DNA of 21,011 bases from Dethiosulfatibacter sp. (GTDB taxonomy: Bacteria > Bacillota_A > Clostridia > Tissierellales > Dethiosulfatibacteraceae), in assembly GCA_019084435.1 (NCBI GenBank), contig JAHRFV010000148.1, forward strand, positions 1 to 21,011, in the 5' to 3' direction. The notes under the pieces were generated by a model. The model made no database searches, was not told where the DNA came from, and was given only the letters and a program-made list of their open reading frames with translations. The translations under genes and the position numbers were made by a program. Positions 1-6,511 of the stretch are shown piece by piece (the first letter of the stretch is position 1; each line of letters begins with the position of its first letter).

Positions 1-242
1 AGGTTTTTTTAGAAATTTAGTACAACTTTTTAAGAACTGACCTACATTCACATACATTTAATGCTATTATTGTAGGTCTATGTACCTCATATATAAAAAG
101 TCCCTATAGAGAGTTTTATAGACAAAAATAGCCCTATAGGGGGTTTTATGAAACGACCTTCATAGACCTACACTAATAGCATTAAATGTATGTGAATGTA
201 GGTCAGTTCTTAAAAAGTTGTAGTAATTTTCTAAAACAACCT
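1..242. repeat. Long imperfect inverted repeat (82-bp arms) with ACCTACA heptamers
   Basis: Bases 1-82 are the reverse complement of 161-242, with only four unpaired positions (6/237, 16/227, 20/223, 70/173). The stretch 21-69 pairs perfectly with 174-222. The heptamer ACCTACA or its complement TGTAGGT occurs at 40-46, 71-77, 166-172, 197-203 and 239-245. The partner of the last one would lie across the window edge, since bases 1-4 read AGGT, so the repeat probably starts before base 1. The central 78 bases hold a separate pair of direct repeats. The structure lies just past the stop codon of the primase-helicase gene. By inference it could be a replication origin with iteron-like initiator sites, a cruciform control site, or a very long transcript hairpin. 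The repeat itself is certain; its role is not. Confidence 0.9.
96..150. repeat. Tandem 30-base direct repeat inside the palindrome centre
   Basis: The sequence CCCTATAGNGNGTTTTAT occurs at 102-119 and again at 132-149, a period of exactly 30 bases, each preceded by an A-rich run. The second copy contains the self-complementary CCCTATAGGG. The pair sits in the unpaired centre of the long inverted repeat. Regularly spaced copies inside a palindrome suggest protein binding sites, but no binding protein can be named. Confidence 0.7.
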
Positions 243-258
243 ACACCGACTTACACTG

Positions 259-2526
259 CTAATCTAAAAAGTCTTGTCCTTCTTTAAGTTTCAAACCATG
301 AATCTGCACTCCTTTTGAACTTCTGCGCCTTGAAAATCCTGCTTTATCCATCGCTAAATAAAAATCAGATGTTGAACGTATAAATTCACCGTTTCGCATG
401 CAGTATGCACGGTAAGCTTGATAAACATCACCGGACTTTTCTTTATATGATGGATCTAGTTCACAACATTCTGTTTCAAACTGTCCAAGCCAATCATTGT
501 CCTCGCGATATGCTTTTATTGCTTCTTTTACAACTCCAGGAAGCTCTGTCTTAAAATGAGCTGCGATAGCTTTCTCTGCCCCTTCAATAATCCAACTCAT
601 AATGGATGGACCGGCGTATTCAAATAAGTGGTCTGCAAAGTTTTTAATATCGCTTTTACCGGTGATCTTTGCATTAAACGGAATTACAATTAAACGTCTC
701 CAGATACCATCATCATTAGCGCCTACCTTTGGTAGGTGGTTTGTATAAAGTACAAGCGTATGCGAGGGCACAAACTTAAAAGGATCCTTATACTTCTTCT
801 CTGCCTGTATTTCATCTGTAGATGAGAGCTGCTTTACAACTCCAGTATTAAGCCGGGTTCCTTCTTCCATTTCTGATGCAATGATTAGTCGCTTACCTTT
901 AAGTTCAGCCATTTCAGGCTTTACATTACGTTTGCAGTTCATAGTGAGCGTTTCCGCAGAAATCTTTCCACTATAGCTGCCAAGGATACGTGAGATGGTG
1001 TTCCAGAAGGTAGACTTACCGTTAGCACCACCGCCATAAGCAATAATCATATGCTCTTGGTATACTTTTCCGATTGACGCCATCCCAACAACCTGTTGCA
1101 CGTAATCAATAAACTCCTGATCCTTACAAAAGAACCGATCTAATGTATCTAGCCACAGCTGTTTACCTTCCTCTCCTGGAGAGCATGTTGTCATCTTGGT
1201 AATTAGATCACCCGGATCATGTGGCTGTTCACCAGCCAGTCCTTTTTTTAGGTTGTAGGTTGCTACCGGTGTATTTAAAAGATTCTCATCCTTATCTAAA
1301 TCTGAAACTGAAATAGCAAGCATTGGTTTTGCTGTATTGGATGTTGCTATAATAAACTTATAATCACGACGCTTTAATACGAACTTTAAATAGGCCTGAG
1401 CACCAAGAAACATAAAATATATCCCTATTTGGTCACCAGGTACTGCCTTTACAAGAGCTGCGCCACCAGTTTTTATGATATCTTCTGGAACACCAGCACC
1501 AATAAGTGCCTCTGTTGCTCTTGCTACTTCATCTTGTGCATCAGCAAGTTGCAAATCTAAAAACTCCTCAACTGCACCTATAGCTAACTGTTTATCCTCC
1601 TGCCAGCAATTTCCGTCATAACGAAGATAATCCGTAGCATTGGTATATTTCAGTTCATTTCCATACTCCCGAACTAATACTTTGGCCTCTCCAATATCTG
1701 AATAATCCTCAGGTTTCAAAGAAAAACCTTCAAAATCAACATTGTATTCATCAGGTGGAACATATCCTTCCTGACTTATGACCTTCTTATTAAAAAATCG
1801 AATGGCACTGGTCCAGATAATATCAAGCTCATCATCTGGTAGCGGCGGATCACATTTCTTCGCATGTTCCAGAAATGCGTCACGAGCTTTTTCTGTAATT
1901 CCGTAACGTTTTAGGACTCTTCCCGCAAATCGAGACATGGTATTGTTACGACTTCCTTCTAAAATGGGCCCGCTTGAAGAAATATCCTCTTCATCAAAAT
2001 TTTCCACCCTGTCCAGCAAATCTTCTATGGTAAGCCAACCTTCATGCCAAACAACATCACTTTCTGCGCCAAATAGAAATCTCGCTGAATCCAGTGCGTT
2101 ATCATCAAAGAAGTTATATTGCTTTTGAAGTGCAGCTTTCATTGATGCATAGGAATCAGAATTATTACAGGCTTCAATTTGAAAATAGATGTGGTACTTT
2201 GGTCTGGCAGCTTTTCCTTCTTTTACAATCATGTGGTGTCGGCTTGTTGTTAGAACATAATCCACATCCCCATAAATAGATTCAATTTTTTCTGCTGTAA
2301 GCCAATCTGCTGGATTTTCTGAATGATCATTATCAATATCCATAACCAAACAATCTGAACTTATAAAGTTATCAATACTTCTATAATTATCTTTGTATTC
2401 TGCACATACGTGGTCGGCTTTTACAGCTTCTTGCAGTTCCGAAGCGTTTGTAATATGCACCTTATTCGGATAGCTGCAATTTGCTTTATTACCGGCACAG
2501 TTTGCTGTAAATAATGTTAGTTGCAT
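259..2526 (-). CDS. Phage/plasmid primase-helicase, P4/D5 type
   Basis: This 755-residue protein would both prime and unwind DNA at the element's origin. The N-terminal part looks like an archaeo-eukaryotic-type primase, with an acidic metal-binding motif MDIDND at residues 62-67 and RPKYHIYF near 108-115. A PriCT-like segment follows at about 195-246 (conserved CDPPLPDDEL). The C-terminal half is a superfamily 3 helicase: Walker A GGGANGKST at 498-506, a Walker B-like KRLIIASEMEEG at 545-556, a sensor region ending YTNHLPKV near 594-601, and a likely arginine finger GIWRR at 607-611. The length is normal for this fusion. It lies three bases downstream of the gene at 2530-2943, so the two are probably co-transcribed, and the long palindrome at 1-242 lies just beyond its stop. 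The family call is firm; whether the host element is a phage or another mobile element is not settled. Confidence 0.93.
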   Translation of the reverse strand: MQLTLFTANCAGNKANCSYPNKVHITNASELQEAVKADHVCAEYKDNYRSIDNFISSDCLVMDIDNDHSENPADWLTAEKIESIYGDVDYVLTTSRHHMIVKEGKAARPKYHIYFQIEACNNSDSYASMKAALQKQYNFFDDNALDSARFLFGAESDVVWHEGWLTIEDLLDRVENFDEEDISSSGPILEGSRNNTMSRFAGRVLKRYGITEKARDAFLEHAKKCDPPLPDDELDIIWTSAIRFFNKKVISQEGYVPPDEYNVDFEGFSLKPEDYSDIGEAKVLVREYGNELKYTNATDYLRYDGNCWQEDKQLAIGAVEEFLDLQLADAQDEVARATEALIGAGVPEDIIKTGGAALVKAVPGDQIGIYFMFLGAQAYLKFVLKRRDYKFIIATSNTAKPMLAISVSDLDKDENLLNTPVATYNLKKGLAGEQPHDPGDLITKMTTCSPGEEGKQLWLDTLDRFFCKDQEFIDYVQQVVGMASIGKVYQEHMIIAYGGGANGKSTFWNTISRILGSYSGKISAETLTMNCKRNVKPEMAELKGKRLIIASEMEEGTRLNTGVVKQLSSTDEIQAEKKYKDPFKFVPSHTLVLYTNHLPKVGANDDGIWRRLIVIPFNAKITGKSDIKNFADHLFEYAGPSIMSWIIEGAEKAIAAHFKTELPGVVKEAIKAYREDNDWLGQFETECCELDPSYKEKSGDVYQAYRAYCMRNGEFIRSTSDFYLAMDKAGFSRRRSSKGVQIHGLKLKEGQDFLD

Positions 2527-2529
2527 CTC

Positions 2530-2943
2530 TTATGCCTCCACTAAATCTTCCGTAAAATAACGGATAATCATATTTTTCTTTGTTGCTTTGTTTATCTCCG
2601 CCTGCATACCCTTCGTGATCGCGTCCCCAAAGACCCAAAGCTGATCGCATTTCCCTAAGAAGACCATATCCATAAACATTGCAAGCTCTCTTTCACTATC
2701 CTCGCTCATGTATAAAGGCAAAAGTAAGTGCGGTGCAAATGCTATGGATCCTGAATCAACTGCAAATCTACTGTACTTCTTTGCCTTTACTGTGTTTACA
2801 TCAACATCACCAGAAAATGGAGAGCAGATATATACGAGTGGTCGATACTGTTTCGATTCATTTTCAAGGTGTGTAAGCGCATGATATGCTGTTGGATCGG
2901 CATATCCTTCATGATTTTTATAACTTATCCCATATGACTTCAC
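2530..2943 (-). CDS. Nucleoside 2-deoxyribosyltransferase-like phage protein (DUF4406/DUF7768-like)
   Basis: A 137-residue protein. The core begins with a strand and loop YICSPFSGDVDVN around residues 38-50, followed by FAPHLLLPLYM and later a CDQLWVFGD strand with a downstream acidic helix. This is the pattern of small phage-borne members of the nucleoside deoxyribosyltransferase-like fold, often filed as domains of unknown function. The true reaction is unknown; nucleotide salvage or modification is only an inference. The start is GTG at 2941-2943. The only purine-rich ribosome site, GAGGTG, runs straight into that codon, which is unusually close. A 21-codon open frame upstream ends in a TGA that overlaps this GTG, so coupled translation is possible. 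The primase gene follows after three bases. Confidence 0.8.
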   Translation of the reverse strand: MKSYGISYKNHEGYADPTAYHALTHLENESKQYRPLVYICSPFSGDVDVNTVKAKKYSRFAVDSGSIAFAPHLLLPLYMSEDSERELAMFMDMVFLGKCDQLWVFGDAITKGMQAEINKATKKNMIIRYFTEDLVEA

Positions 2944-2979
2944 CTCATTTCTATAAAAGTAAGAATATAAATTCCTTCT

Positions 2980-3014
2980 AACTTCCTAAGTAAAGGTGGC
3001 GACACTTTTTCCGG
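2980..3014 (-). promoter_or_regulatory. Bipartite repeat, copy A (faces the primase operon)
   Basis: Read on the minus strand, this is CCGGAAAA, exactly 14 bases, then TACTTAGGAAGTT. It matches two plus-strand copies at 3826-3860 and 3919-3953 with identical spacing. The distance from TACTTA to the start codon at 2943 is 49 bases. The geometry (about 22 bases from the start of CCGGAA to the start of TACTTA) resembles a -35/-10 pair, so it may be an element-specific promoter; an operator is equally possible. Confidence 0.6.
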
Positions 3015-3048
3015 TCAAATCTAAAATTCAAAAAAATAAAATTCTTTC

Positions 3049-3077
3049 TTTACATTCAGGTCCCCGTATGTTATATT
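3049..3077 (+). promoter_or_regulatory. Sigma-A-type promoter of the DUF1413-like gene
   Basis: TTTACA at 3049-3054, a 17-base spacer, and TATATT at 3072-3077 form a good vegetative promoter. It would start transcription near 3084 and give a leader of about 45 bases before the gene starting at 3132. Confidence 0.6.
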
Positions 3078-3131
3078 TATTGTAGAGCTTAGTCCCTGAA
3101 TGAAAAATCAAATTGAAGGAGGACAATGATA

Positions 3132-3476
3132 ATGCCAGTTGTAAAATTTACACTAAATGAGGATTACTACAAGAAACTAGAAAAAATGGCCGAGGACAAG
3201 AACCAAAGCATCCAGGATTACATCCGTCACACTCTTTTCCAAATAAACACCATCTTCACACCTGAAGAAGCTGTAAAAAGAATCCAGCAAGGAGATTTTA
3301 AAAACAAAGAGTTCACGCTCCCCGATGTATATGGCGATGAATGGACAATTGTACGTGGACCAGCCGGTGTCTTTGGAAAAAACTTCTTTAACTACATCGA
3401 AGATAATCCAGATCTAGGAATCGAATTTATAAATATGGGTAAGTACGGACGAAGAGCTACTTACAAATTAAAATAA
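3132..3476 (+). CDS. Ribbon-helix-helix / DUF1413-like small protein
   Basis: A 114-residue protein if started at the ATG at 3132. The ribosome site AAGGAGGA at 3116-3123 is 8 bases from that codon but only 2 bases from the upstream in-frame ATG at 3126, so 3132 is preferred. The first 35 residues look like a ribbon-helix-helix unit: a strand VVKFTL, a helix YYKKLEKMAEDK, then SIQDYIRHTLF. The C-terminal half (FTLPDVYGDEW, then GKNFFNYIED) resembles DUF1413. This suggests a small DNA-binding regulator, possibly of the neighbouring divergent operons, but no target can be shown. It has its own promoter and is followed 13 bases later by the next gene. Confidence 0.75.
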   Translation: MPVVKFTLNEDYYKKLEKMAEDKNQSIQDYIRHTLFQINTIFTPEEAVKRIQQGDFKNKEFTLPDVYGDEWTIVRGPAGVFGKNFFNYIEDNPDLGIEFINMGKYGRRATYKLK

Positions 3477-3489
3477 GGAGTGAACAAAA

Positions 3490-3690
3490 ATGAGTAATAA
3501 GATGATAAGAAGAATCATTCGTAAGTACATTAAGCGCTATGGCAAACAAGATACACGTTGTGTTATCACAACATTTTCTACTGCATTTCAGACCACAAAA
3601 CAAAGAATTTCAGGTAATATCAGTTGTATGAAATGCATTGATGGAACTATAAACATTATCCCTAATAAGCCGCATAGCATAATGTACTAA
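3490..3690 (+). CDS. Small basic hypothetical protein (66 aa)
   Basis: I do not recognise this protein. It is 66 residues long and strongly basic at the N-terminus (RRIIRKYIKRYGK), with two cysteines SCMKC in the C-terminal half that are too few for a classic zinc finger. A good ribosome site (AAGGAGTG at 3475-3482) sits 7 bases before the ATG and overlaps the stop of the upstream gene. An intrinsic terminator follows 13 bases after the stop. It therefore looks translated as the second gene of a two-gene unit with the DUF1413-like gene. Confidence 0.6.
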   Translation: MSNKMIRRIIRKYIKRYGKQDTRCVITTFSTAFQTTKQRISGNISCMKCIDGTINIIPNKPHSIMY

Positions 3691-3703
3691 CACATCTTCA
3701 TGG

Positions 3704-3731
3704 CCAGCAACTTGTTTGCTGGTCTTTTTTT
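3704..3731 (+). terminator. Intrinsic terminator of the small two-gene unit
   Basis: CCAGCAA at 3704-3710 pairs with TTGCTGG at 3716-3722 around a five-base loop, followed by a T-rich run at 3723-3731. Confidence 0.85.
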
Positions 3732-3751
3732 ACCTTCGTTCATACTTTAAA

Positions 3752-3820
3752 CAAAAAAATAATCCGAGCCGAAATCGCTTCCTTATATAAAGCGAAATCA
3801 GGCTCGGATTTTTTTATTTT
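3752..3820. terminator. Large hairpin with A- and T-tracts, likely bidirectional terminator
   Basis: AATCCGAGCC at 3761-3770 pairs with GGCTCGGATT at 3801-3810, and an inner stem TCGCTT (3775-3780) pairs with AAGCGA (3790-3795). The hairpin is preceded by an A-run and followed by a long T-run, so it could stop transcription from either side. It comes directly after another terminator and just before the bipartite repeat at 3826, insulating that control region. Confidence 0.75.
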
Positions 3821-3825
3821 TCAGA

Positions 3826-3860
3826 CCGGAAAACTGCTCCTCCATTCTACTTAAGAAGTT
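3826..3860 (+). promoter_or_regulatory. Bipartite repeat, copy B
   Basis: CCGGAAAA at 3826-3833, 14 bases, TACTTAAGAAGTT at 3848-3860. It follows immediately after the terminator hairpin and lies 93 bases upstream of copy C on the same strand. A small ORF begins at 3868, only 8 bases beyond it. Confidence 0.6.
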
Positions 3861-3867
3861 GTAAAGA

Positions 3868-4008
3868 ATGAGAATAAAAAATCCGGCCCATAAAAAACCT
3901 CAAAAGATTTCTGTAAAACCGGAAAATGAAATCTCAAATCTACTTATGAAGTTAGGAAGGGACAAAACCTTTCAGAAATGGAGGTGCTGCATTTGCGGAC
4001 AGATATGA
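3868..4008 (+). CDS. Possible 46-residue protein with a CxxC-like end
   Basis: An open frame from ATG 3868 to TGA 4006-4008 encodes a basic 46-residue peptide ending KWRCCICGQI, which looks like a zinc-knuckle start that is cut short. Its stop overlaps the ATG at 4005 of the next small ORF in the ATGA arrangement typical of coupled translation. The ribosome site is weak (AAGAAG-like only), and the frame runs through copy C of the bipartite repeat, so it may be a chance ORF over a regulatory region or the remnant of a gene. Confidence 0.3.
   Translation: MRIKNPAHKKPQKISVKPENEISNLLMKLGRDKTFQKWRCCICGQI
3919..3953 (+). promoter_or_regulatory. Bipartite repeat, copy C (faces the replication operon)
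   Basis: CCGGAAAA at 3919-3926, 14 bases, TACTTATGAAGTT at 3941-3953. TACTTA lies 52 bases before the TTG start at 3993, nearly the same distance as copy A has to its own gene on the opposite strand. No convincing vegetative promoter is seen between 3861 and 3992, so this is the best candidate for the start of the plus-strand replication operon. Confidence 0.6.
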
Positions 4009-4145
4009 ATGACAAAAGCCAGACTGATAAAGCAACAGATAAAGAACTCATTGATGTTCTTATTGCAATCAGTGTTGTTTCAAAAGTACTGGCCAACAAA
4101 CTCAGACATGAAAATATGAAAAAGGAGGAAAATCCAAGTGAGTAA
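3993..4145 (+). CDS. Small hypothetical phage protein (50 aa)
   Basis: An ORF from TTG 3993 (ribosome site GGAGGTG at 3980-3986, 6 bases away) to TAA 4143-4145 gives 50 residues. The alternative ATG at 4005 would give 46. The peptide is charged and probably helical (KATDKELIDVLIAISVVSKV). It overlaps the GTG start of the next gene by 8 bases and carries that gene's ribosome site (AAGGAGGAA at 4122-4130) inside its coding sequence, which is good evidence of a real operon gene. The function is unknown. Confidence 0.55.
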   Translation: MRTDMNDKSQTDKATDKELIDVLIAISVVSKVLANKLRHENMKKEENPSE

Positions 4146-4533
4146 GATGAGTGAACTATCAATGGTCATCGACGAGATGATTACCTGCGGCGAAGGAATA
4201 ATAAAAGCTATCCAAGATCTAACGGTCTGTGGAGAACAAATGATTAAAGCTGCTAAGCTAGTAAAGGAAATATTTTCTACAGAGAACCTACCCGAACCAA
4301 AAGCTATAACCATAACTAAAACAAAAGCACTTCCTGTAAAGGAGGAACAGTCTGAAATAACGACCTACTCTAAGGAGGAAGTACGCGGTATCTTGTCTAG
4401 AAAATCTGCAAATGGTTACAGCAAAGAAGTTAAATCTCTACTTTCAAAATATGGTGCAGATAAACTTAGTACCTTAAGCTCCGATGACTATACAGCTGTT
4501 GTAGCTGAAGCGGAGGTAATCGGGAATGCCTAA
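4138..4533 (+). CDS. Hypothetical phage replication-operon protein
   Basis: A 131-residue protein starting at GTG 4138 with the ribosome site AAGGAGGAA 7 bases upstream. The N-terminal half is a probable helical bundle with evenly placed cysteines (MITCGEGIIKAIQDLTVCGEQMIKAAK). A lysine- and proline-rich linker follows, then a compact domain (residues about 77-131) containing SKEEVRGILSRKSANGYSKE and SLLSKYGADKLSTLSSDDY. From memory, proteins with this C-terminus precede DUF2800 genes in clostridial prophages and carry unreliable annotations, so I give no function. Its last 8 bases overlap the DUF2800 gene, which implies coupled translation. Confidence 0.75.
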   Translation: MSKMSELSMVIDEMITCGEGIIKAIQDLTVCGEQMIKAAKLVKEIFSTENLPEPKAITITKTKALPVKEEQSEITTYSKEEVRGILSRKSANGYSKEVKSLLSKYGADKLSTLSSDDYTAVVAEAEVIGNA

Positions 4534-5662
4534 ACATGCTTTTTTATCAGCTTCCGCTAGCCACAGGTGGTTAAACTGTCCACCTAGCGCCAAGCTATGT
4601 GAAGCACTTCCAGATCAGACATCTAGTTATGCACAAGAAGGTACCGACTGCCATGAATTATGCTCCTACCTTCTTGAAAAGTCACTAGGTACTGATGTTA
4701 AAGACCCAACACCAACCCTCTCCCACTATAATGCAGAAATGCAAAATTGCGCTGAGGAATATTGTGACTTCGTTATGGATCAATTAAAAGAAGCAAAGTC
4801 TCATTGCAAAGATCCCCAGGTCATGGTTGAACAAAGATTAGATTTTTCTCGCTTTGTAGAAAATGGTTTTGGTACTGGTGACTGTGTCATTGTTGCAGAT
4901 GACGTTATTCACATAATTGACTATAAACATGGGCTTGGCGTACTTGTAGAAGCTGAGAACAATTCACAACTTTTCTGCTACGCTATCGGCGCTTTAGAAG
5001 CCTTTGATGGTATCTATGATATCAGCGAAGTAAAAATGAGTATCTTCCAGCCCCGTAGAAGTAATATTGACACATTTTCTATAAGTAAAGACGCGCTGAT
5101 TTTATGGGCAAATGATATTCTTGCACCTACAGCAAAGCTTGCCTATGAAGGAAAAGGTGAATTTAGAGCCGGTGACCACTGTCAATTTTGCAAAGTAAAA
5201 GCTACTTGTCGCAAACGTGCAGAGCATAACCTTGAACTTGCAAAATATGACTTTGAAGTACCTGCTACCTTGGATGAGATTGAAATAGCAACAATCCTTC
5301 CAAAGATTGATCAACTAATCTCCTGGGGTAACGACATCAAATCCTACGCATTACAGCAAGCACAATCTGGTACCCATTATGAAGGCTTCAAAGTTGTAGA
5401 GGGTCGAAGCAATCGAAAATATACAGATGAATCTGTAGTCGCAGATACTGTAGAAAAAGCTGGCTTTGATCCATATGAAAAGAAAGTTACAGGCATTACT
5501 GCCATGACTTTACTTCTTGGTAAAAACCGCTTTGAAGAGCTACTAGGTGAGCTCATATATAAACCACCTGGAAAACCTGCACTTGTACCAGAATCAGATA
5601 AAAGATCGGCTATGAATACAGCACAAAATGATTTCAATGACAATTATAAGGAGGAAATTTAA
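4526..5662 (+). CDS. DUF2800 family, Cas4-like iron-sulfur nuclease of the PD-(D/E)XK fold
   Basis: A 378-residue protein that I recognise as the DUF2800 family. The sequence shows the RecB/Cas4-type nuclease set: an EGTDCHE region with H43, E102, D119 in FGTGD, the core IIDYKHG with D132 and K134, and a glutamine-containing helix NNSQLFCY. It also has four cysteines placed as in Cas4 and AddB iron-sulfur clusters: C18 near the start, then C219, C222 and C228. It should therefore be a DNA exonuclease with a 4Fe-4S cluster, probably acting in element recombination or replication-end processing. It overlaps the preceding gene by 8 bases and sits directly before the DUF2815 gene. The nuclease role is inferred from the motifs. 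Confidence 0.88.
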   Translation: MPKHAFLSASASHRWLNCPPSAKLCEALPDQTSSYAQEGTDCHELCSYLLEKSLGTDVKDPTPTLSHYNAEMQNCAEEYCDFVMDQLKEAKSHCKDPQVMVEQRLDFSRFVENGFGTGDCVIVADDVIHIIDYKHGLGVLVEAENNSQLFCYAIGALEAFDGIYDISEVKMSIFQPRRSNIDTFSISKDALILWANDILAPTAKLAYEGKGEFRAGDHCQFCKVKATCRKRAEHNLELAKYDFEVPATLDEIEIATILPKIDQLISWGNDIKSYALQQAQSGTHYEGFKVVEGRSNRKYTDESVVADTVEKAGFDPYEKKVTGITAMTLLLGKNRFEELLGELIYKPPGKPALVPESDKRSAMNTAQNDFNDNYKEEI

Positions 5663-5663
5663 C

Positions 5664-6227
5664 ATGTCTAAAATTCAAAACCCTACAAAAGTAATCACAG
5701 GTGTAAATACCCGTTGGAGCTATGCCAATGTTTGGGAACCAAAATCCATCAATGGTGGGACACCTAAGTACAGTGTATCTCTTATCGTTCCAAAGTCTGA
5801 CACTGCAACAGTAACCAAAATAAATGCAGCTATTGAAGCTGCATACGAAGAAGGTCAATCCAAGTTAAAAGGTAATGGTAAAAGCGCTCCTGCTCTTTCA
5901 ATTATTAAGAACCCTATGCGTGATGGCGATATTGAAAGACCTGATGACGAAGCCTATGCTAACAGCTATTTTATTAATGCTAACTCTGCATCTGCACCTG
6001 GTATGGTAGATGCTGACCGTAATCCTATCATGGAACGTTCCGAAGTTTATTCTGGAGTATATGGTAGAGCTTCCATCAATCTTTACGCCTTTAATAGTAA
6101 TGGTAACAAAGGTATCGCTTGTGGACTTAACAATCTTCAAAAGGTTAGAGATGGAGAGCCACTTGGAGGAAAAACAAAAGCTGAAGAAGACTTTGTATCT
6201 GACATAGATGACGATTTCTTAAGCTAG
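5664..6227 (+). CDS. DUF2815 family, single-stranded DNA-binding-type protein
   Basis: A 187-residue protein. The ATG at 5664 is chosen because an ideal ribosome site (AAGGAGG at 5648-5654) precedes it; an upstream in-frame ATG at 5628 lies inside the DUF2800 gene and lacks such a site. The family is thought to adopt an OB-fold like the T7 gp2.5 single-strand-binding protein. Supporting features are NTRWSYANVWEPK near the start, KYSVSLIVPKSD, and a very acidic C-terminal tail ending SDIDDDFLS, the usual hallmark of phage single-strand-binding proteins that recruit partners. Position between the nuclease and the DNA polymerase fits that role. It begins one base after the DUF2800 stop. Confidence 0.85.
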   Translation: MSKIQNPTKVITGVNTRWSYANVWEPKSINGGTPKYSVSLIVPKSDTATVTKINAAIEAAYEEGQSKLKGNGKSAPALSIIKNPMRDGDIERPDDEAYANSYFINANSASAPGMVDADRNPIMERSEVYSGVYGRASINLYAFNSNGNKGIACGLNNLQKVRDGEPLGGKTKAEEDFVSDIDDDFLS

Positions 6228-6254
6228 ACAATTGATGTTTATCATGACAACTAT

Positions 6255-6278
6255 GCAGGTGGCCAAGCTGTCACCTGC
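6255..6278 (+). other. Intercistronic stem-loop
   Basis: GCAGGTG at 6255-6261 pairs with CACCTGC at 6272-6278 around a 10-base loop. No T-run follows, so it is not a classic terminator; it could stabilise the mRNA or tune expression of downstream genes. A 24-codon frame from 6235 crosses it and ends in a TGA overlapping the next start. Confidence 0.45.
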
Positions 6279-6305
6279 GAAAATCTACGAAAGCGAGGAA
6301 AAAAT

Positions 6306-6437
6306 ATGACAAATTTAATTTTTACAATCGGTCTTTGCGCATGGTTTGCTTTATTATTCATCGGATTTGGGCACATGGTATACACCAGTATTCGTGATGA
6401 CATAAGACGAGAAAAGCAAAGAAAAAAAGAGCTTTAA
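6306..6437 (+). CDS. Tiny single-pass membrane protein (43 aa)
   Basis: ATG 6306 to TAA 6435-6437 encodes 43 residues: a hydrophobic stretch at about 4-27 (IFTIGLCAWFALLFIGFGHM) followed by a highly basic tail (RDDIRREKQRKKEL). This is the layout of a small inner-membrane protein with its tail in the cytoplasm. The ribosome site GCGAGG at 6294-6299 is modest. It lies in the replication operon between the DUF2815 and DNA polymerase genes. The function is unknown; membrane attachment of a replication complex is only a guess. Confidence 0.5.
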   Translation: MTNLIFTIGLCAWFALLFIGFGHMVYTSIRDDIRREKQRKKEL

Positions 6438-6511
6438 ATATCTGAAATCAATTATTAATCTGCGCGGTGGCTCTTATGCTGCCGCCTTATTTTTATAAAG
6501 GAGGCAAATGT

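Noticed and set aside
1..242. CRISPR array or leader
   Set aside because: There is one long inverted repeat and one two-copy direct repeat, not several repeats with unique spacers, and no cas genes; the Cas4-like protein belongs to DUF2800.
3944..4313. Two minus-strand open frames of 72 and 77 residues
   Set aside because: They are opposite the plus-strand small genes, which have good ribosome sites and operon-style overlaps; the minus frames do not.
5628..5663. Upstream extension of the DUF2815 gene
   Set aside because: The strong ribosome site serves ATG 5664, and the extension would lie inside the end of the DUF2800 gene.
6467..6511. Upstream extension of the DNA polymerase gene
   Set aside because: The ATG at 6512 has an ideal ribosome site and the exonuclease domain starts there; the extra 15 residues have no support.
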